A stretch of 37,195 nt of DNA from an uncultured Spirochaetales bacterium (GCA_949292445.1 CASEZU010000026.1:1-37195), one strand, 5' to 3'. Counted from the stretch's first letter, positions 8,307 to 17,252 are shown. Numbers and translations are program-made. The notes: generated by a model not told the origin, from the sequence alone.

Positions 8307-9501
8307 CCATTCTTTCCAGCGCCTTTATGACGCGGTCCCTTGATGTCCCGTAGTTGAAGCGTACGAAACACTTCCAGTCGTTGCCGAACCATGTCCCGTC
8401 ATTCATTGCCACTCCGGCGGCAACACCGAAAAAGCGGGAAAGGATTCCTCCGCCGGCTCCTCCCTTGTATCTGTCAGGGTGGCCGAGCACTTCAGATTCA
8501 ATTCTGTCGTAGTATTCGCTGCAGTCGATGAACGTTACGAAAGATGCCTGTCCGTTCACGATTTTCATGCCGGGACAGTTTGCTTCGAGGTATTTCCTCA
8601 TCTCCTCTACTGTCTCTCCGAGGTAGCGGCAGAGCGCCTTGTTGTATTCGGCTCCCTTGGAGTATGCGGCATATGCAAGCTCTCCTATGCTGAGTCCCGG
8701 CTCATCAAGCCACAGGGCGCTTTCAGCTTTCCTGAATCTCTCTTCCATATCGCTGTCGGAGAATGAGGCGAAAGCACAGTGCTCTCCTGCTATGTTGAAT
8801 GTCTTCGAAGGCGCGAACAGCGTGATGCACTTCGCTCCGATCTTCTCGTTTGCAAGGCCCATCGGTATGTGCCTTGCGCCCGGATGAACGAGGTCGGAGT
8901 GTATCTCATCGGAGATTATCACGATATCCCTCTCTTTCGCGGTTCTCAGCACGAATGCGAGGTCATCCTCGGAGAATACAAGCCCGGACGGGTTCTGCGG
9001 AGAGCAGAAGACGATCATGTCAGCTTCTGCGGCATCGGAGGCGAACCGTTCCCTGTCGAGGAAGAATTTCCCGTCCTCATAGCCGAGCGCATGTTCGATG
9101 AGGGCTCTGCCGTTTCTTGCGGGAATCTCCCTGAACGGTCTGTACATGGGGGAGGGGACAAGTATTCTCGCGCCTTCTTCCGAGAACAGGTCCATTGAGA
9201 GTGCAAGCGCGTGAAGAAGCCCCTGGGCGAAGGCTATCTTCTCCTTGGGAAGAATCCAGCCATGCTTGGTCCTCAGCCATGCCGCAACCGCGGCTGTGTC
9301 CTTCGGGAATGACGGGTATCCGTAAATGCCGAGTCCGGCGAGCGTTTTCCCCGCCTCCTGGACATGCGGCTCCGGATAGAAGTCCATGTCGGCTACCCAG
9401 AACGGCTCAGCCACCGGATTGGCCGAGATGTTCTCTATCGCATCCCTGTTCCACTTTATGCTGTTTGTGTTGCGGCGATCTGCAGATATGTTGAAGTTCA
9501 T
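8284..9501 (-). CDS. MalY/PatB-type PLP aminotransferase or C-S beta-lyase
   Basis: A 405-aa fold-type I PLP enzyme. The N-terminal WVADMDF motif (residues 35-41) and the PLP-lysine context FAPSKTFNIAGEH with Lys233 are hallmarks of the MalY/PatB (cystathionine beta-lyase-like) branch. Asn170-Pro171 (PQNPSG) and Asp198 (ISDEIHSD) complete the cofactor site. Such proteins cleave cystathionine or cysteine conjugates, or act as aminotransferases; the exact substrate is not decided. It is the last gene of the aroA operon and its ATG overlaps the stop of the ferredoxin gene (ATGA). The 3' end overlaps addA from the opposite strand by 23 nt. Confidence 0.88.
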   Translation of the reverse strand: MNFNISADRRNTNSIKWNRDAIENISANPVAEPFWVADMDFYPEPHVQEAGKTLAGLGIYGYPSFPKDTAAVAAWLRTKHGWILPKEKIAFAQGLLHALALSMDLFSEEGARILVPSPMYRPFREIPARNGRALIEHALGYEDGKFFLDRERFASDAAEADMIVFCSPQNPSGLVFSEDDLAFVLRTAKERDIVIISDEIHSDLVHPGARHIPMGLANEKIGAKCITLFAPSKTFNIAGEHCAFASFSDSDMEERFRKAESALWLDEPGLSIGELAYAAYSKGAEYNKALCRYLGETVEEMRKYLEANCPGMKIVNGQASFVTFIDCSEYYDRIESEVLGHPDRYKGGAGGGILSRFFGVAAGVAMNDGTWFGNDWKCFVRFNYGTSRDRVIKALERMVRAVKAL

Positions 9502-10262
9502 CTCCTGAAAAGCTCCTTTGTGCTGACAAGACCTTCATACTGGCCCTCAGCTCCCTTATATTCTATAGCACTGACCGGACATCTGTGATAGCAGGCGAAG
9601 CATGAGAGGCATCTGTCCCCGTATATGGGTTTCCCCTTCTCCATCACGATGTTTTCCATCGGGCATATTGATGCGCATGTGCCGCATCCCGTGCATCCTG
9701 CACTGACCCTGAGAGCATCATTTTTTCTGGGGAGCATTGCGGATTTTGAGAGTGCCCTGACAAGCCTCCAGCCCGGTCCTCTTCTGGGGATTCTTATCTC
9801 CTCCCTCTCCGTTTCATCGATGGCCTTCTTCAGCTTTTCCTGTATTGCCCCAAGCTGTTTCCCTGCCTCCTGGGGCGTCACAGCCTTCTTCTTCAGGGGA
9901 AGATATGCGTCCGGCATGCGGAACCATTCCCCGTATGAGAGGGCTATCCCGGCATCCGAAAGGGCTGAGGAAAGGTCGTGGAGGGTATAGAGCGGAAATG
10001 CCCCGCAGGTTGCGAAGGCAAAGACATAGCCGAGAGCGGAGTTGTCACGCTTTGCAAGGCAGCTGGAAATGAATTCCCGCACAGGATAGGGCAGTCCCCA
10101 GCAGTAGACGGGGAATATGATCCCGAGCCTCTCCGTATCCTCCGGCAGGCTGTATTTCCCCGAAAGGAACTCATCGATGAAGTGTATCTCGGCCTCCGGC
10201 ACTGCCTTCGCGATGCAGAGGCTGTTACCTGTACCTGTATGAAGTGCTATCACTGTTCTCAT
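9498..10262 (-). CDS. EFR1-family protein: flavodoxin-like domain plus two 4Fe-4S clusters
   Basis: A 254-aa two-domain redox protein. Residues 1-150 form a flavodoxin-like fold with the phosphate loop HTGTGNSL (8-15). The C-terminus holds two ferredoxin motifs: Cys190/193/196/200 and Cys218/221/224/228, each followed by Pro. This matches the EFR1 ferrodoxin family common in anaerobes, presumably passing electrons between flavin and Fe-S centres; the partner is unknown. Both ends overlap neighbours by four bases (ATGA), so it is translated within the aroA-to-MalY operon. GGAG lies about eight bases before the ATG. Its link to the amino-acid enzymes on either side is unclear. Confidence 0.88.
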   Translation of the reverse strand: MRTVIALHTGTGNSLCIAKAVPEAEIHFIDEFLSGKYSLPEDTERLGIIFPVYCWGLPYPVREFISSCLAKRDNSALGYVFAFATCGAFPLYTLHDLSSALSDAGIALSYGEWFRMPDAYLPLKKKAVTPQEAGKQLGAIQEKLKKAIDETEREEIRIPRRGPGWRLVRALSKSAMLPRKNDALRVSAGCTGCGTCASICPMENIVMEKGKPIYGDRCLSCFACYHRCPVSAIEYKGAEGQYEGLVSTKELFRR

Positions 10263-11272
10263 GCTCTGAACTCCGCTTCATCCATGCTCTCGATGATCCT
10301 CACGGCTTCTGCTGTGTCCTCATCCGTGTTGTTGAGCGATGTGACGATCCTGCCCATGCCTCCGTCCTCAAGGAAGAGTATGCCCTTTTTCCTGAAAGCC
10401 GCCGTTATGGCGGAGATAGGATACCTGGAGGTGAAGAATATCATGTTTGTCGAGGATATGCGGATATCTGCCCAGCCGGTTTTCATGAGCGCCTCTGAAA
10501 TCGCCCTCCGGTGCTCATGGTCATCCCTGAGCCTTTCAATGTTGTGCTCCAGCGCATAGATTCCGGCTGCGGCGAATATACCTATCTGCCTCATGCCGCC
10601 GCCGAGTATCTTGCGGCATCTCTTGGCTTCCCTGATGAACTCCTTCGAAGAGGATAGGACGGAGAATGCGGGGCAGCCCAGTCCCTTGGAAAGGCAGAAC
10701 GTGATGTCATCAGCAGTCTCTGCATATTCCTTCACAGCTATTCCCGTCTCGACCGAGGCATTGAAAATCCTTGCACCGTCCATATGCACCCAGAGGCCGT
10801 TTTTCTCTGCGATGCTTTTGATCGCACGGAGGTTCTCCATCGGATAGACAAGGCCGGAGGTGGTATTCTCCGTCTCGATCATGGCTGTCTCCGACATGTC
10901 ATAGGCATAGCCGTGGATGTTCTTCTCCACATCCTCTGCCTCCATGATCCCGTACTCAGAGGGGACGGAAACCGGGAGCGTGCCCGAAAGCGATACAACA
11001 GCTCCTATCTCGTGCCTGACAATATGGGACTGAGGCGCACAGAGCACTTCCTTGCCCCGGCCGCCTTTTATCATGTGCGGGATGAGATTGCCCATGCAGC
11101 CTGATGAGACAATCAGGGATTCCTCCTTTCCTGTCAGCTCCTCCGCGATTCTCTGCAGCTTCTGTGCGGTCGGATCCTCTCCGTAGACATCATCGCCTGT
11201 CTCGGCCTCGTACATGGCCTTTCTCATCGCCTCTGTGGGCTGTGTGAACGTATCAGATCTGAAATCAAGCAT
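10259..11272 (-). CDS. ltaE: Low-specificity L-threonine aldolase (beta-eliminating lyase family)
   Basis: A 337-aa PLP enzyme that splits L-threonine or L-allo-threonine to glycine and acetaldehyde. The N-terminus FRSDTFTQPTEAMRKAM and GDDVYGEDP (residues 26-34) are diagnostic. The PLP lysine is Lys196 (CLSKGLGCP), HMDGAR is at 163-168, and His83 in QSH matches the active-site histidine of E. coli LtaE. Length is normal for the family. It begins three bases after the aroA stop, with GGAG properly spaced, and overlaps the EFR1 gene by four bases. It would supply glycine, or remove threonine, in an operon with shikimate and C-S lyase enzymes. Confidence 0.9.
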   Translation of the reverse strand: MLDFRSDTFTQPTEAMRKAMYEAETGDDVYGEDPTAQKLQRIAEELTGKEESLIVSSGCMGNLIPHMIKGGRGKEVLCAPQSHIVRHEIGAVVSLSGTLPVSVPSEYGIMEAEDVEKNIHGYAYDMSETAMIETENTTSGLVYPMENLRAIKSIAEKNGLWVHMDGARIFNASVETGIAVKEYAETADDITFCLSKGLGCPAFSVLSSSKEFIREAKRCRKILGGGMRQIGIFAAAGIYALEHNIERLRDDHEHRRAISEALMKTGWADIRISSTNMIFFTSRYPISAITAAFRKKGILFLEDGGMGRIVTSLNNTDEDTAEAVRIIESMDEAEFRA

Positions 11273-11275
11273 ATC

Positions 11276-12532
11276 CTATCTCCTCAGTGTCTCAAGAAGG
11301 TCGAAGAATGCGGGGAATGTGACCGCCGCCGCCTTCTCGTCATCTATCACGACAGGGCTGGAGGCCGCTCCTGCAGCCACAGCCATCGCCATTATTATCC
11401 TGTGGTCCCCGTAGCCTTTCACATTGCCGCCGGAGAATCCTCCTCTGCCATGGATGAGTATTCCATCCTCCTCTTCTTCAGCCTCTACGCCCAGAACGGA
11501 GAGATTCTCATGCATGCAGCGGATCCTGTCGGTCTCCTTTATCCTCGCCTGAGGCACGTTCGTCAGCAGAGTATCTCCTTCTGCGGCTGCAGCTGCCACC
11601 GCAAGGACTGGAAGGGTGTCGGGGATCGCGTTGAGATCGAACCTGCCCCCGGAGAGCTTCTCCGGACCCTTTACCGTCACGGAGTTGCCATTCCATGAGA
11701 CGGTGCAGCCCATTTTCTCAAGAATGGTGAGTATCTCCTTGTCACCCTGCGGGTCATTCCTGTCCAGGCCGCAGACCGTGATCTCCGTTCCCGATACAGC
11801 CGCGGCAGCGAAAAAGAACGAAGCGGATGAGAAGTCCCCGTTGATATACTCATCAAACGGCCTGTAGCTCTGTCCTCCCTCTATCTCGGAATGTGTGTAG
11901 TCCTCAGAGATCCTGTATCTGATTCCCTGCCTGTCCAGCCACCCGAGAGTGAGCGAGACATAGGGTTTCTCATAGAGTATGGGGCAGTCTATCACTGTAT
12001 TTCCTTCTGCGAGCGGTGAGGCGAGAAGGAGCCCTGAGAGGTACTGGCTTGTCCTGCATTCTATGGAGACTTTGCCGCCTAGAAGCGGTCCTCTGACAGT
12101 TACGGGAGGAACGCCTCCATTGTCCTTTGCAGCCGCTCCCATTGCTTTTATCGCTTCAACCAGAGGATGTGTCGGCCTTCTTCTTAATTGCTCATCTCCT
12201 GTGATCGTGACAGGTACGGTGAGGGACGCGGCCATCGGCAGCAGCAGATACGTCGTTGTACCGCTGTTGCCGGCATCGACTGTGACCGGAGCCTTGAGCG
12301 AGAGTCCGGAGGAATCGACATAGGCAGTGCTGCTGTCTGCTGACAGCTCTATCTCAGCCCCCATTGCTTTCACAGCTTCAATGCATGAGAGCGTGTCCGA
12401 TGATATCAGGGGATGGCGTATTACTGATCTTCCCGATGCCGCAGCGGCGATCAGGAAGGCCCTTATTGTCTGGCTCTTCGATGCGGGTACCTCGACGGTT
12501 CCCCTCATCTTCCTTGGTTCTAGGGAAATCAT
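11276..12532 (-). CDS. aroA: 3-phosphoshikimate 1-carboxyvinyltransferase (EPSP synthase)
   Basis: A 418-aa enzyme of the shikimate pathway that joins PEP and shikimate-3-phosphate. The substrate-binding motif SKSQTIR (18-24) begins the protein, with Lys19 and Arg24. GNSGTT (88-93) is the PEP/glyphosate-site loop and GDEQLRRRP (112-120) is the family signature. Further on GDFSSASFF, RIKETDRI and GDHRIIM are all present. It is the first gene of a four-gene operon (aroA, threonine aldolase, EFR1, MalY-type). No other shikimate gene is nearby. The mRNA appears leaderless: an extended TATAAT box lies exactly six bases ahead of the ATG and no Shine-Dalgarno is present. Confidence 0.96.
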   Translation of the reverse strand: MISLEPRKMRGTVEVPASKSQTIRAFLIAAAASGRSVIRHPLISSDTLSCIEAVKAMGAEIELSADSSTAYVDSSGLSLKAPVTVDAGNSGTTTYLLLPMAASLTVPVTITGDEQLRRRPTHPLVEAIKAMGAAAKDNGGVPPVTVRGPLLGGKVSIECRTSQYLSGLLLASPLAEGNTVIDCPILYEKPYVSLTLGWLDRQGIRYRISEDYTHSEIEGGQSYRPFDEYINGDFSSASFFFAAAAVSGTEITVCGLDRNDPQGDKEILTILEKMGCTVSWNGNSVTVKGPEKLSGGRFDLNAIPDTLPVLAVAAAAAEGDTLLTNVPQARIKETDRIRCMHENLSVLGVEAEEEEDGILIHGRGGFSGGNVKGYGDHRIIMAMAVAAGAASSPVVIDDEKAAAVTFPAFFDLLETLRR

Positions 12533-12538
12533 AGGGCG

Positions 12539-12566
12539 ATTATACCAGCATCGCCGCTATTGTCCC
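12539..12566 (-). promoter_or_regulatory. aroA operon promoter, apparently leaderless
   Basis: On the minus strand GGGACA (12566-12561), a 16-bp spacer and TATAAT (12544-12539) preceded by TGG (extended -10) are followed by six bases and ATG at 12532. The whole element fits in the 38-bp gap after the upstream gene. Confidence 0.65.
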
Positions 12567-12570
12567 ATAT

Positions 12571-13608
12571 TCACCGCCCTTGCCCGAGCTCTTTTCTGCC
12601 TATGCCGCCGGGTACATCAATCCTGGAGCCGAAACTGCGTCCTGCCGCATAGCTTCCGGCATCCCCTCCGCGTGATCGCGCCACGCTTTTGTGCAGCCTG
12701 ACGCCGCTGAAGACTATCTTCTGCGCCAGCCTCCTGTTCTCATCCCTGATGAGAATGATGGCGTTGTCGGAGCCTTTGTCTGCAGTCCTGCCCGATAGTA
12801 CGGAGAGCATTCCCCGCATGAAGCTGTCCTTTGAGATCCTTTTCCCCTCTTTCCGCTCTTTCTCTATCTCCGCCTCGGATGAGGAGATGAGGAAATCGTA
12901 GAGGTATATCGAGGCCTCAGTCTCCTCCAGAGAGCCATATGCGACGGCTGTCTTCCCCTCCTCATCCTGCGAGGTGACAATGTAGACGCCAGTCGTATCC
13001 GATATATAAGAGAGGAGCAGCCGCATTGAGAATGAAAAGCGTTTCGCCCTGTAGAGCGGTACCATGTAAATTCTCTCCTCTCTGCTATCTCTAAGGCTTA
13101 GACCGTCTCTTGCCATCAGCATCTTAGCCTTCTTTATCGCTTCAGCAGCTTCATTCTCAAAAGGGGATGCAGAGAGTGCGAGGAGCTTCCTGATCCTGTC
13201 CTTCCTGTTCCTGCTGCCGGCAAGTGATGCCCTGACGCGGCTTTTCTCGAATCCGGGAGCGACGCCGACGATCCTGCAGCACTCCCTGAAAAGGGGAGAG
13301 TGTCCGGAAAGCGAGCCATGAAGATTGTAGTCCAGCGCATGGGCGAGCTCATGCAGGAATATGTTCCGCACAGTCTCCTGGGAACATTCCTCTATCACGG
13401 CTTCATCGATGACAATAAGGCGGCTGGAGGCGGAGAAATAGCCCAGCCTCCCCTCCTCGGGGGAAGGGGCGATGCAGATGCCGTGAAAGAGCGGCGAGGA
13501 GATGATACCTGCTTTCTCCAGCTCTTCCTCCTTTCTTCTCCCAAGTGCGGAGAGTTCCGCTTCCGCCCGGTCCGTGATGAGGCTGCGTACCCTGATGGTC
13601 CTGTCCAT
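12571..13608 (-). CDS. SprT-like metallopeptidase fold joined to a DUF2786 region
   Basis: A 345-aa protein of unknown role. Residues 80-110 contain a zinc-peptidase helix, HELAHALD (His86, Glu87, His90), followed by GHSPLFRECC with His103 as the likely third ligand, as in SprT/Spartan-like domains. Residues 137-175 match the DUF2786 pattern (RIRKLLALSASPFENEAAEAIKKA, quoted in part: conserved LLALS, NEA and A-kA-mL). The C-terminal half (about 185-310) is the kind of sequence that usually follows DUF2786. No signal peptide is seen, so it is cytoplasmic. The start is uncertain: ATG 13608 is in frame but GGAGG lies about 13 bases away. It is divergent from rimO. Protease activity is inferred only from the motif. 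Confidence 0.75.
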   Translation of the reverse strand: MDRTIRVRSLITDRAEAELSALGRRKEEELEKAGIISSPLFHGICIAPSPEEGRLGYFSASSRLIVIDEAVIEECSQETVRNIFLHELAHALDYNLHGSLSGHSPLFRECCRIVGVAPGFEKSRVRASLAGSRNRKDRIRKLLALSASPFENEAAEAIKKAKMLMARDGLSLRDSREERIYMVPLYRAKRFSFSMRLLLSYISDTTGVYIVTSQDEEGKTAVAYGSLEETEASIYLYDFLISSSEAEIEKERKEGKRISKDSFMRGMLSVLSGRTADKGSDNAIILIRDENRRLAQKIVFSGVRLHKSVARSRGGDAGSYAAGRSFGSRIDVPGGIGRKELGQGR

Positions 13609-13637
13609 ACGTTCATCTTCTCCTCCCTTAACCGTTG

Positions 13638-13666
13638 TTGCAATAGCTTCTGCTATCGACTACGAT
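13638..13666 (+). promoter_or_regulatory. rimO promoter, probably leaderless
   Basis: TTGCAA (13638-13643), a 17-bp spacer and TACGAT (13661-13666) are followed by seven bases and GTG at 13674. No ribosome binding site is present. The spacer contains a small inverted repeat, ATAGC-4-GCTAT (13643-13656). Confidence 0.55.
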
Positions 13667-13673
13667 TGCGCAT

Positions 13674-14987
13674 GTGAAGCGGATATACATAGAGAGCCTT
13701 GGCTGTGCCAAGAATCAGGTTGATTCGGAGATTCTACTTACCTATGCGCTCGAAAACGGCTATGAGCGTACGGAGGATGCGGCAGAGGCGGATGTCATTG
13801 TCGTCAACACATGCGGTTTCATAGAGAGTGCCAAGAAGGAGTCGATAGACACATTCTTCTCCCTTCATGAACTGAATCCTGAGGCCCGCATAATCCTCGC
13901 CGGATGCCTGGCAGAGAGATATGGCAAGGAGATGGATCTCGAAGAGGCAGATGCCATCTTCGGCAACAGGGATCTCTCGCTCTTTCCAGATGTTCTCGAA
14001 GGAAAGGAGAAGCTGCTTATCCCCGATTACCCCGATCCTGACAGGGAGAGGGATGACAGGAAAATCCTTCTCAATTATCCGGGGTCCGCTTACCTCAAGA
14101 TCAGCGAAGGCTGCAATCACCGCTGCGCTTACTGTGCGATCCCGGTGATACGCGGCCCGCTCCGCTCGAGGCCGATGGATAAGATCGTGGCGGAGGCTGA
14201 AAGGCTGATAACTGAAGGCGTCTATGAGATAAATATCGTGGCTCAGGATCTCGGCGCATACGGCACTGATGACGGAGGGAAATCACGGTTCGTGGAGCTT
14301 ATGGACAGGCTCTCGTCGCTCGACGGGGATTTCGTCCTCAGGATGCTCTATATACACCCCGACACATTCCCGGATGGACTCATCGAGCTCTGCCGCGAAC
14401 GGAAGAAGATCCTTCCTTATTTCGACATACCGTTCCAGCATGCCGATCCCAAGGTGCTGCGTCCGATGAAGAGGACCGGAAACCCGGAGATATATCTCGA
14501 TCTCATCGGCCGTATCCGCAGCGCGCTTCCGGATGCCGTCATCAGGACGACGCTGATGCTCGGATTCCCCGGAGAGGACAGGGAGGCTTTTGACACACTC
14601 CTTGATTTCGTGAAAGCAGCCCGCTTCGACTGGATGGGTTCCTTCCTTTATTCGCGTGAGGAGGATACTCCCGCCTATGACATGCGCGGTGAGGAAGAGC
14701 ACCTCAAGGCCCAGAAGAAAGCTGCGAAATGGCAGAAGGAACTCGAGGCCCTGCAGGAGAAGATAACCGCTGAGCGGCTTGGCCGCTTTGCCGGCCATGA
14801 ATACACGGCGCTCATCGAGGAGAAAGTGGAAGGGGAGGATCTGGCCATAGGCCGTATCTATGCACAGGCTCCCGATGTCGATGGCCTTACTGTCATAATG
14901 GGACGCGGCATGAAGAGCGGGGACCGGGTCCGTGTCGGCATCACGAGAACGAGGGGAGTGGACCTCGAAGGAGTCCTGATTGACTGA
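13674..14987 (+). CDS. rimO: Ribosomal protein S12 methylthiotransferase RimO
   Basis: A 437-aa radical-SAM methylthiotransferase that modifies the conserved aspartate of ribosomal protein S12. The N-terminal UPF0004 domain carries Cys11 (SLGCAKNQVDSE), Cys47 (NTCGFI) and Cys78 (AGCLAERY) for the auxiliary 4Fe-4S cluster. The radical-SAM motif is Cys147-x3-Cys151-x2-Cys154. VDSE, CGFIESAKKES and IVAQDLGAYG mark RimO rather than the tRNA enzyme MiaB. A C-terminal TRAM domain spans about 375-435. The start is GTG at 13674; an ATG two bases earlier is followed at once by TGA. Its end overlaps pcrA by eight bases. rplM-rpsI lies downstream, a fitting neighbourhood for a ribosome-modifying enzyme. 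Confidence 0.95.
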   Translation: MKRIYIESLGCAKNQVDSEILLTYALENGYERTEDAAEADVIVVNTCGFIESAKKESIDTFFSLHELNPEARIILAGCLAERYGKEMDLEEADAIFGNRDLSLFPDVLEGKEKLLIPDYPDPDRERDDRKILLNYPGSAYLKISEGCNHRCAYCAIPVIRGPLRSRPMDKIVAEAERLITEGVYEINIVAQDLGAYGTDDGGKSRFVELMDRLSSLDGDFVLRMLYIHPDTFPDGLIELCRERKKILPYFDIPFQHADPKVLRPMKRTGNPEIYLDLIGRIRSALPDAVIRTTLMLGFPGEDREAFDTLLDFVKAARFDWMGSFLYSREEDTPAYDMRGEEEHLKAQKKAAKWQKELEALQEKITAERLGRFAGHEYTALIEEKVEGEDLAIGRIYAQAPDVDGLTVIMGRGMKSGDRVRVGITRTRGVDLEGVLID

Positions 14988-17187
14988 TCTCTCAAACCTC
15001 AACGCAGAGCAGCGTGAGGCAGTTTTAGACTTTGATCACAACCTGCTGATCCTCGCGTGTGCGGGGTCAGGCAAGACCCGTACGATAACCTCGAAGATCG
15101 CCTATGCCATTGAAAACGGCATATACCGGCCGTATCAGATACTTGCAGTGACTTTCACCAACCGTGCCGCGTCAGAGATGCGGAGCCGTGTCGAGGCCAT
15201 GCTTCCGGACACCGACCTTTCCGGGCTGGAGATGCGCACATTCCACTCATTCGGAGCCTACCTTCTCCGCCGGTATGGGACCAGAGTCGGACTCAGCCAG
15301 GATTTCTGCATCTATGATGACTCCGATTCTCTCTCACTTCTCGATACTGTCTCCTCTCTCGACAAGAAGTCGCTGCGTGAGGTCGTGAAAGCGATATCGA
15401 AGGCAAAGGACAAGGGGCTCACCCCAGATTCCCCCGGGCTGGACAAACTGCTTCCCGACTATGATTTCCCCACGCTTTTCAGGAAATACGAGGATGCGCT
15501 CGCTCTTTCCGGGAATGCTGATTTCGCCGATCTGATAACCAAGCCTACCCAGCTGCTTACCTCGGACAAGGAAGCTGGAGATGCCATCCGCGGCCGCTTC
15601 AGGATGGTTCTGGTCGATGAGTACCAGGATTCCAACAGGATGCAGTTTGAATTCCTCCGTTCTCTCGTCGGGCCATCAACACAGCTTGTGGTAGTCGGCG
15701 ATGATGATCAGTCCATCTATTCGTTCCGCGGAGCAGACATAGGCAATATACTCACATTCGCCTCATCGTTCGAGAACGTGAGGGAGATAAAGCTGGAGAA
15801 GAACTACCGCTCAACGGCGGAGATCCTCTCAGCCGCGGCATCGCTCATTTCCCATAATAAGGAGAGGCACAGCAAGGCTCTTGTGAGCGCTGATGATCTG
15901 CAGGGGCCGAAACCCTCATTGATGTTCAGCATGAACGGAAAGGCGGAGGCGGAGAGGGTCGGTAACCTGATAAGGAATCTCGGCGATTACGACAATACTG
16001 CGGTGCTGTACCGCACGAATGCCCAGTCACAGGCCTTCGAGCAGGCCTTTACGGACCGGCGCATTCCCTACAAGGTTGTGGGAGCGCTCCGCTTCTACGA
16101 GCGCGAGGAGGTAAAGGATGCGCTTTCGCTTCTGCGCCTGATGATGAATCACCGCGATGCTGTCAGCTTCCGCCGTGTCATAAACAAGCCGCCCCGCGGG
16201 CTCGGGGAGGCCAAGGTTGAGAAGATACTCTCGCTCGATAGCGACCTTCTTGCTGCGACGGAGGCATTCGCCGCATCGGCGGCAGGCACACCCGGCAGCA
16301 ACGCCCGCATATTCCTCACCGCATGGAAGAACGCGGAGAAGAGGCTTGCCGATGATGAGAACCTCGGCGACATGATGAACAAGGCTCTGGAGGAGTTCCA
16401 GCTCTATGACCTCTACAACAAGGAGCCGGACCGCACGATCCGCAAGACAAAGCTGGAGAATCTCGGTGAGCTTGTCTCCGTTCTCAGCGAGGCGGGGTGC
16501 GGGCGTGAGGCACTCTCATCTTTCCTGGAGAAGCTGACGCTCGATTCAACGACGCTCGGTGATCATGATCCGCGTGATGAGAAAGGTGTCACGCTGATGA
16601 CCATGCACAATACCAAGGGGCTCGAGTTTGACAGGGTCTTCGTCGTCGGCATAGAGGATGAGATCGTTCCGGGACGCAGCATTGAATCAGCAAGGGAGGT
16701 CGAGGAGGAGAGGAGGATTCTCTATGTCGCCATGACGCGTGCGCGCAGAAGCCTCTATCTCTCTTTTGCCGCCTCCCGTTCGATGTGGGGCAGAAACGAG
16801 TACCATATCCCGTCACGGTTCCTCTCCGAGATCCCTCAGGAGCAGCTTGCCGGGGATATGGCCTTCCTCAATGGACGCAGTGCTGCATCCGCCGCGGAAT
16901 ACATCGGTTCCAGAATAGTCCCCAGGGCCCGTACATCGGCAGTGGAAAACACCCCGTCATGGGCCAGCTCGATAAGAATTGCAGGAAAGACTGGAAAGAT
17001 GGATGACAGGCCTCCCGTCAATGAGAAGGGTTCATTCCGCCCCGGCGACAGGGTCAGGAGCGCAAACTATGGAGAGGGGGTTGTGAAGGAAGTCGAGGAG
17101 AAGAACGGGAAGCGCGTCCTCATAATAGATTTCCATGGCAGGACAGCGAAATTCATAGAGGCTTTTGCCGTGCTGGAGAAACTCTGA
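14980..17187 (+). CDS. pcrA: PcrA/UvrD-type ATP-dependent DNA helicase
   Basis: A 735-aa SF1A 3'-5' helicase of repair and replication. Walker A is ACAGSGKT (26-33), motif II DEYQD (213-217), then VGDDDQSIYSFRGAD, the late motif TMHNTKGLEFDRVF and YVAMTRARR. There is no nuclease domain. The C-terminal segment (about 685-735, FRPGDRV...GEGVV) is the Tudor-like domain through which PcrA/UvrD proteins contact RNA polymerase. The start is TTG at 14980, with AAGGAG six bases upstream, overlapping the rimO stop by eight bases; the two are co-transcribed. No clear hairpin terminator follows; the rplM promoter begins 30 bases after the stop. uvrD would be an equally valid name. Confidence 0.94.
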   Translation: MTDLSNLNAEQREAVLDFDHNLLILACAGSGKTRTITSKIAYAIENGIYRPYQILAVTFTNRAASEMRSRVEAMLPDTDLSGLEMRTFHSFGAYLLRRYGTRVGLSQDFCIYDDSDSLSLLDTVSSLDKKSLREVVKAISKAKDKGLTPDSPGLDKLLPDYDFPTLFRKYEDALALSGNADFADLITKPTQLLTSDKEAGDAIRGRFRMVLVDEYQDSNRMQFEFLRSLVGPSTQLVVVGDDDQSIYSFRGADIGNILTFASSFENVREIKLEKNYRSTAEILSAAASLISHNKERHSKALVSADDLQGPKPSLMFSMNGKAEAERVGNLIRNLGDYDNTAVLYRTNAQSQAFEQAFTDRRIPYKVVGALRFYEREEVKDALSLLRLMMNHRDAVSFRRVINKPPRGLGEAKVEKILSLDSDLLAATEAFAASAAGTPGSNARIFLTAWKNAEKRLADDENLGDMMNKALEEFQLYDLYNKEPDRTIRKTKLENLGELVSVLSEAGCGREALSSFLEKLTLDSTTLGDHDPRDEKGVTLMTMHNTKGLEFDRVFVVGIEDEIVPGRSIESAREVEEERRILYVAMTRARRSLYLSFAASRSMWGRNEYHIPSRFLSEIPQEQLAGDMAFLNGRSAASAAEYIGSRIVPRARTSAVENTPSWASSIRIAGKTGKMDDRPPVNEKGSFRPGDRVRSANYGEGVVKEVEEKNGKRVLIIDFHGRTAKFIEAFAVLEKL

Positions 17188-17216
17188 CGCCGGTTCGCCT
17201 TTTTATGCCATATCTA

Positions 17217-17246
17217 TTTACACGGCAAGGCGTTTGCCTATATAAT
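17217..17246 (+). promoter_or_regulatory. rplM-rpsI promoter
   Basis: TTTACA (17217-17222), an 18-bp spacer and TATAAT (17241-17246) form one of the best promoters of the window, with initiation expected near 17253. An inverted repeat GGCAA-5-TTGCC (17224-17238) fills most of the spacer and could be a protein site. Confidence 0.75.
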
Positions 17247-17252
17247 GCAGTT

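Noticed and set aside
17188..17216. Terminator for pcrA
   Set aside because: A short T-run is present (17201-17205), but no stem of useful length precedes it.
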